From NCBI GenBank assembly GCA_947474365.1, contig CANJIU010000005.1:62001-126000 (forward strand): a DNA stretch of 64,000 nt, in the 5' to 3' direction. Shown here piece by piece: positions 59,563 through 64,000 of the stretch. Both the position numbers and the translations under genes were made by a program. This DNA comes from Opitutia bacterium (GTDB lineage: Bacteria > Verrucomicrobiota > Verrucomicrobiia > Opitutales > Opitutaceae). Each line of letters starts with the position of its first letter. Positions within the stretch are counted from its first letter, which is position 1. The notes beneath the pieces were generated by a model. The model was not told the origin of the DNA. It did no database searches and was given only the letters and a program-made list of their open reading frames with translations.

Positions 59563-61824
59563 GTGACGACCTCGCGCGTTTTGCTTCTCGGGCTCGTCGC
59601 CCTCGCGCTGGCGCAGCTGCGGCCAGTCTTCGCTTCGCCGGCAAACCCCGGCTTCGCCATCCTCGTCGTCGATCAGGACACCGGCCGGGGCGTGCCGCTG
59701 GTGGAACTCCGAACGGTCAACCAGGCCACCTGGTGGACCGACAGCGCGGGGCTCGTCGCCTTCGACGAGCCCGGGCTCTTTGGTCAGGATGTCTACTTTC
59801 ACGTCAGCAGTCCGGGTTACGTTTTTCCGGCCGACGGTTTTGGCAACCGCGGCGTCACACTCCGGCCGGCGCCGGGTGGCACGGCCACGATCAAACTGCG
59901 CCGATTGAACATCGCCGAGCGCCTCTATCGCGAGACGGGCGAGGGCATCTACCGCGACAGCGTGCGCCTGGGGCGGCCGGCGCCGCTCCAGCGCCCGCTC
60001 CTCAATGCACAGGTTGTGGGCCAGGACACCGTCATCGTCACACCGTATCGGGGAAAGCTGTACTGGTTCTGGGGCGACACGGACCGCGTGAGCTATCCGT
60101 TGGGGAATTTCGCCGCTTCGGGCGCCACGTCCGAGTGGCCGGGGCGCGGGGGACTCGATCCGGGTACTGGCGTGGACTTGAGTTACTTCGTGGACGCCGC
60201 CGGTTTCAGCAAACCGATGTGTCCTGACTTCGGGCCGGGGCTGCACTGGATCGAGTCGGTGATGACCGTGCCGGATGAAACCGGCGTCGAGCGCCTCGTC
60301 GCGCGCGTGGCGAGTCAGAAGGGCCTCGTGCCGGCCTACGCCTGGCACCTGGCGGTCTTCAACGACGACCGGGCCATCTTCGAGTCGAAGGTGCGCTGGG
60401 ACTGGACCGAAACGCACGACTCGTCGCATCCGTTCCGCGCCACGGTGCGGGGCGTGGATTATCTCTACCTGTATCCGAATCTCCGGGTGCCGCGTCGCCT
60501 CGATGCCCTGGCGGACGTCGCGCGTTACGAGGCGCTGACCTGCGTGGCGGGCGACGGTAAATTTCGCGGCGAGACGGCCGAGGTGGAGCGCGATTCCGCG
60601 GGCCAGCCGCGCTACACCTGGAAGCCTGGCGCGGACCGCCTGCATCGTGGCCGGCTGGAACAGTTGGTCGCGGCGGGGAAACTCAAATCTGGCGAGGGCG
60701 GCCTGTTTGTCCACGACATCGAGACGGGCGCTGCGGTTTCCGCCGGGCGCGGTTCGGTGGCGTGGAATGAACTTCGCCGGCGGTGGGTGATGCTGTTTTC
60801 GGCCCAGGCCGGGGAAATCTGGTTTACCGAGGCGGACACGCCGTCGGGTCCGTGGGTCTACGCGCGGCGGGTGGCAACCCATGGCGACTATAATTTCTAC
60901 AACCCGACGCAGCACGCGTTCTTTGACCAGGCGGGCGGACGTGTGATCTACTTTGAAGGCACCTACACCGCGGCGTTTTCTGGCGCGAAGGCGAAGACTC
61001 CGCGCTATGACTACAACCAGATGATGTATCGGCTGACGCTGGACGACGCGCGACTCGCGTTGCCGGCGCCGGTCTATCTCGTGCGCGCGGCCGACGGAAT
61101 TGCGCGATACGCGCTCCGGGACCGGGTGGACGAGGCCGGCGACTGGGCGCGGATCACCTCGGCGCCGTTTTTCGCTGTGCCGCCGGCCAACGTGCGAGCG
61201 GGCTTGATTCCCGTCTATGCCGGGACGAGCGACGGCCAACCCGTGCTGGAAGTGGGGCCGGCGCCCGAATCGCGGGTTGATCGCAAGCCGTTGTTTCTTG
61301 CCCTGCCGGTGCGACCGAATTCAGCAGACGAACCGCTGGAAGGGCTCTGGCGTTTCACCGCGCGCACGAGCGATGATTCCGAACTCTCGTTTGAGGCTCA
61401 ACTCGCACAACGGGGAACCGGGGTTGAGATTGTCGATCCCGCGTCGGGAAAGGTCGGCAGCGGGGATTTGCACAATGGCCGGCTGAAATTGAATCTGACG
61501 AGTGGCACGCACCGCTATGAGCTGACCGGCGAGCGGCGGGAGCGCGCCCTCGCGGGCGAGTGGAAGCAACTCGACGGTGCCGATCACGGCACCTGGTCCG
61601 CGGCGCGGCTCGATCCGAACGTGGCGGAGGATGGTTCGCCGGCCGTCGTCCCGCTTTTCGAGGTCACGTTTTCCGACGGTCGCCGGATGTACACGACCGA
61701 GTCGGCGAAGCCGGAGAGCGGGGGCGTTCGCTCGGCTGAGCCGATCTGCCGCGTGTGGAAGAATTCCCTCACTGTTTTGGTCCTCGATCCCGAGGCGAAG
61801 CCCGTGCTCCCTGTGGGGCCGTGA
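59563..61824 (+). CDS. Large secreted propeller-containing protein of unknown function
   Basis: A 753-aa protein with a signal peptide (MTTSRVLLLGLVALALAQLRPVFA). Residues about 30-115 form a carboxypeptidase-regulatory-like beta domain ('AILVVDQDTGRGVPLVELRT', 'WTDSAGLVAFDEPG'). Residues about 140-510 look like a five-bladed propeller related to GH43/DUF4185-type folds ('RGKLYWFWGDTDRVSYPLG', 'ARVASQKGLVPAYAWHLAVF', 'VAWNELRRRWVMLFSAQAG', 'NPTQHAFFDQAGGRVIYFEG'). The last ~200 residues form a beta region including a lipocalin-like segment ('LEGLWRFTARTSDDSELSF'). No catalytic triad is assigned. It starts 26 bases after the SDR gene and precedes the phosphodiesterase gene by 23 bases, so the three form one unit. 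Confidence 0.75.
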   Translation: MTTSRVLLLGLVALALAQLRPVFASPANPGFAILVVDQDTGRGVPLVELRTVNQATWWTDSAGLVAFDEPGLFGQDVYFHVSSPGYVFPADGFGNRGVTLRPAPGGTATIKLRRLNIAERLYRETGEGIYRDSVRLGRPAPLQRPLLNAQVVGQDTVIVTPYRGKLYWFWGDTDRVSYPLGNFAASGATSEWPGRGGLDPGTGVDLSYFVDAAGFSKPMCPDFGPGLHWIESVMTVPDETGVERLVARVASQKGLVPAYAWHLAVFNDDRAIFESKVRWDWTETHDSSHPFRATVRGVDYLYLYPNLRVPRRLDALADVARYEALTCVAGDGKFRGETAEVERDSAGQPRYTWKPGADRLHRGRLEQLVAAGKLKSGEGGLFVHDIETGAAVSAGRGSVAWNELRRRWVMLFSAQAGEIWFTEADTPSGPWVYARRVATHGDYNFYNPTQHAFFDQAGGRVIYFEGTYTAAFSGAKAKTPRYDYNQMMYRLTLDDARLALPAPVYLVRAADGIARYALRDRVDEAGDWARITSAPFFAVPPANVRAGLIPVYAGTSDGQPVLEVGPAPESRVDRKPLFLALPVRPNSADEPLEGLWRFTARTSDDSELSFEAQLAQRGTGVEIVDPASGKVGSGDLHNGRLKLNLTSGTHRYELTGERRERALAGEWKQLDGADHGTWSAARLDPNVAEDGSPAVVPLFEVTFSDGRRMYTTESAKPESGGVRSAEPICRVWKNSLTVLVLDPEAKPVLPVGP

Positions 61825-61847
61825 ACGTTCGTCAATTCCCGCGTCCC

Positions 61848-62657
61848 ATGAGTTTTTCCCTTCGAAGGGTGATGCCGACGTTGGCGGCCTTCCTGATTAT
61901 CGCGGGCTCAATCACGGTGCGTGCCGCTGATCCGACGCCGCTGCCGCGCGCGCATGCGCACAACGACTATGAGCACACGCGGCCTTTGTTTGAGGCGCTC
62001 GAACAGGGCTTCTGCAACGTCGAGGTGGACGTCTGGCTGGTCGACGGCCGGTTGCTTGTGGCGCATGATCTCAAGAACGCGAAACCGGGGCGGACGCTCG
62101 CGGCGCTCTACCTCGATCCGCTGCGCGAACGGGTCCGGCGCAACGGCGGCCGGCTGTTTCGCGGCGGTCCGCCGGCGGTTCTCCTGATCGACGTGAAGTC
62201 CGAAGCGGCGCCCACGTACGCGGCGCTGCACGAGGTGTTGCAGGGCTATGCCGAAATGTTGACCGCGTTTCGTGGCACGGCGGTGGAGGCGAAGGCGATC
62301 ACGGTGGTGGTCTCGGGCAACCGCGCGGTGGCGGAGATGGCGGCGCAACCGCTGCGCTACGCGGCGGTCGATGGGCGGAGCGGCGACCTTGAGACGAATC
62401 CGCCGGTGGTGCTGGTGCCGTGGGTGAGCGAGAATTGGACGAAGCTTTTCAAGTGGCGGTGGCAGGGCGCGATGCCGGACAACGAGCGCCTCGCCCTGCG
62501 TCAGTTTGTGGACAAGGCGCACGCCCAGGGGCGCAAGGTTCGTTTCTGGAGCACACCCGACCGGCCCGACGCGTGGAAGCTGCTGCTCGACGCCGGTGTA
62601 GATCTCATCGGCACCGACGACCTGGCCGGGCTGGCGACGTTCTTTGGCGCACGGTAG
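61848..62657 (+). CDS. Secreted PI-PLC/GDPD-like phosphodiesterase
   Basis: A 269-aa exported TIM-barrel protein (signal MSFSLRRVMPTLAAFLIIAG). The N-terminal active-site block 'RAHAHNDYEHTRPLFEALEQ' supplies the first catalytic His and Asn. 'NVEVDVWLVDGRLLVAHD' supplies the metal-binding Glu/Asp and second His, 'VLLIDVKSEA' adds another acidic ligand, and 'VRFWSTPDRPDAWKLLLDAG' with 'LIGTDDL' closes the barrel. This places it in the glycerophosphodiester phosphodiesterase/phosphatidylinositol phospholipase C superfamily. A GTG at 61821, overlapping the upstream stop, is an alternative start. Its proximity to the inositol operon makes an inositol phosphodiester an attractive but unproven substrate. 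Confidence 0.85.
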   Translation: MSFSLRRVMPTLAAFLIIAGSITVRAADPTPLPRAHAHNDYEHTRPLFEALEQGFCNVEVDVWLVDGRLLVAHDLKNAKPGRTLAALYLDPLRERVRRNGGRLFRGGPPAVLLIDVKSEAAPTYAALHEVLQGYAEMLTAFRGTAVEAKAITVVVSGNRAVAEMAAQPLRYAAVDGRSGDLETNPPVVLVPWVSENWTKLFKWRWQGAMPDNERLALRQFVDKAHAQGRKVRFWSTPDRPDAWKLLLDAGVDLIGTDDLAGLATFFGAR

Positions 62658-62925
62658 CGGCGTGGCCGACGTCTGCGGCACCAAGCGAAGGCGGTCCGAG
62701 CCTTTCACCCCTGCACTTGGGGCGATTTAGGGCCATTATTGGCTCCATCTTCATCGCCCCGCTGAGAGCGCAGTCCTCAAGCCAAAAGCGTTCCCGCGGG
62801 ACGGCTGAGAGAGAAAGATGCCGACCACTCCTCGTTTCGCGTCCGCAGAGAACCAGGCAGAACGGCGCGCGACCTCAGGCCGCGGCAAGATATTCAGGTT
62901 GTCGCCGGTAGCGTTGGCGGAAAGT

Positions 62926-64000
62926 TCAGAGCGTCGATGCGCCGGAATCCTTGGCGGGACCGATGGTCTGCGGCAGGGTGTCGAATTCCAATTTCGCGAC
63001 GAGCACGGTGTTGGCGTGTTCGTTGACCGGGAGCTTGGTGAGCCGCAGGAATCGGCCCTGGTCGCCATGTTCGCTCGGCACAAGATCGAGCGAACACGCG
63101 ATGGGTGCGCCGGTGTTGAGCAGCGTCGCGCGGCGGGGGAGCAGCGCGAGCGGCTTGAGTTTCACCGCGTCGCCGCGGGGATCGGCGTAAAGAATCACGT
63201 AGAGGGAATTGCCGCGCCGGGTGAGCAGCACGTCGCGATTCGCGGTGAGGTGTGATGCCGGGGTGGCGCCGTCAAGCGACTCGCGGACCTGGCGATACCA
63301 GGCGCCGGTGCGTTTGAGAAAACCGAGGGCCTCGGCCGGGAGCGTGCCATCGGCGCGCGGGCCGACGTTGAGCAGGTAGTTCGCATCGCGCGCCAGATAA
63401 CGGGCGATGCTACGGAAGATGTGCCGGTCGGTGTAGTAATCCTCGTCGTTGCGCCAGCCCCAGCTCTCCACGCCGATCGACTGGCAGGCTTCGGTGCGTT
63501 TATCGAACGAGAGACTGATCGTGCCTTCCTTGGTGTAGTCCCGCTCCGGCGTGCCGAAATCGCCCTCGTCGAAACCGCGATCGTTGATCACGGCCTTCGG
63601 CTGCAGTTGACGGATCATCGCGTTGATCGAGCGGTCGACGTGCTTGTCGACGTTCATGTCCCACCAAAACCCGTGGAGCTCGCCATAATTCGTGCAGAGC
63701 TCGCGCACCTGGGCTTTCAGGAATTCCAGGTATTTCGGCAGGCTCGGATCGTCGCCCGGTTGCGGCGGCAGCTCGTGATGCCGGCCCTGGTTCGGATAAT
63801 TCGGCTGATGCCAGTCCGCGATTGAGTAATAGAGGCAGAGCGGAAATTTGCGCCGGTGGCAGGCGTCGGCGAGCTGGCGCACGATGTCCTTGCCATAGGG
63901 CGTATGCACGGAGGTGTAAGTCGTGTGCTTCGAATCGAAGAGGCAGAAGCCGTCGTGGTGTTTCGTCGTGAGGCAAATGTAGCGCATCCCTGCGCCCTCG
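62926..64000 (-). CDS. GH29 alpha-L-fucosidase, N-terminus beyond the window edge
   Basis: The visible ~358 residues are the C-terminal part of a GH29 retaining alpha-L-fucosidase. The frame enters from the right edge ('EGAGMRYICLTTKHHDGF', the substrate-binding HHDGF block), so the Met at 63987 is internal. Further signatures are 'CLYYSIADWHQPNYP' and the nucleophile Asp in 'HGFWWDMNVD'. The family landmark 'YLLNVGPRADGTLP' and a C-terminal beta sandwich complete it. The enzyme removes L-fucose from plant, algal or animal glycans. Part of the barrel and any signal peptide lie outside. The 268-base gap to the left (62658-62925) holds no recognisable gene or strong hairpin and separates it from the converging phosphodiesterase gene. 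Confidence 0.92.
   Translation of the reverse strand, partial: EGAGMRYICLTTKHHDGFCLFDSKHTTYTSVHTPYGKDIVRQLADACHRRKFPLCLYYSIADWHQPNYPNQGRHHELPPQPGDDPSLPKYLEFLKAQVRELCTNYGELHGFWWDMNVDKHVDRSINAMIRQLQPKAVINDRGFDEGDFGTPERDYTKEGTISLSFDKRTEACQSIGVESWGWRNDEDYYTDRHIFRSIARYLARDANYLLNVGPRADGTLPAEALGFLKRTGAWYRQVRESLDGATPASHLTANRDVLLTRRGNSLYVILYADPRGDAVKLKPLALLPRRATLLNTGAPIACSLDLVPSEHGDQGRFLRLTKLPVNEHANTVLVAKLEFDTLPQTIGPAKDSGASTL

Noticed and set aside
59548..61239. A 563-codon minus-strand frame opposite the 753-aa secreted protein
   Set aside because: The plus-strand protein has a signal peptide and beta-propeller motifs; the antisense frame has neither.
1..64000. tRNA, rRNA, CRISPR array, phage or IS element
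   Set aside because: None was recognised: there are no regularly spaced direct repeats, no transposase or integrase motifs, and gaps are too short and unstructured for tRNA clusters.

Overview
The window is about 64 kb of GC-rich (roughly 63-66%) chromosomal DNA that is almost completely coding. It most resembles a polysaccharide-degrading member of the Verrucomicrobiota, family Opitutaceae. The grounds are three very large TonB-dependent receptors that share an N-terminal 'LSPFxV...GTR' block and have no SusD partner, Planctomycetes/Verrucomicrobia-type DUF1592 and DUF1552 proteins, many secreted carbohydrate-active enzymes, and weak Shine-Dalgarno sequences. This assignment is an inference from protein style; no rRNA or marker gene is present.

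Layout. (1) 1-11801, minus strand: a truncated secreted protein, a TMEM175-like membrane protein, a two-subunit 2-oxoacid:ferredoxin oxidoreductase ending in a clear intrinsic terminator, a membrane Ser/Thr kinase with PEGA repeats and an FGE-like tail, a CBM9-like secreted protein, a GT2 glycosyltransferase coupled to a GT-C/TMTC-like membrane protein, and a GH26 glycosidase. (2) 12095-41635, plus strand: an uninterrupted run of about 29.5 kb. It begins with translationally coupled glcDEF-like genes and a secreted sugar dehydrogenase-PKD-cytochrome c-CBM protein. A lactonase (SMP-30), aldose 1-epimerase, SDR dehydrogenase, FadR-type regulator, secreted propeller, DUF1592/DUF1552 pair and a DUF1501 remnant follow. 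The run ends with two TonB receptors, a GH43-like propeller, a GH28-like protein, a GH127/DUF1680 enzyme, a sulfatase and an SGNH esterase. (3) 41637-50927, minus strand: a second SGNH esterase, galactonate-type kinase and dehydratase (dgoK, dgoD), a CehA/McbA-type metallohydrolase and a third TonB receptor. (4) 51157-58422, minus strand: a myo-inositol gene set (iolB, iolD, iolE, iolG) with a transaldolase-family gene and a secreted phosphodiesterase embedded in it, and no iolC, iolJ or iolA. (5) 58685-62657, plus strand: an SDR dehydrogenase, a large secreted protein of unknown function and a phosphodiester phosphodiesterase. (6) 62926-64000, minus strand: the 3' part of a GH29 alpha-L-fucosidase.

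How the parts may work together (inference). Secreted esterases, sulfatase and glycosidases trim plant or algal cell-wall polysaccharide (pectin, arabinan, mannan, fucosylated glycans), and the TonB receptors import the products. Sugar dehydrogenase, lactonase, mutarotase, dgoD and dgoK together outline an oxidative aldose route ending in the De Ley-Doudoroff pathway, with GlcDEF oxidising a 2-hydroxy acid. The inositol operon may be fed by the two phosphodiesterases. Its transaldolase-family member is a candidate replacement for the missing kinase and aldolase steps, and this is the most interesting hypothesis in the window.

No tRNA, rRNA, CRISPR array, insertion sequence or phage gene was recognised. 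Apart from the roughly 290-base divergent region at 11802-12094, no gene-free stretch approaches 300 bases.
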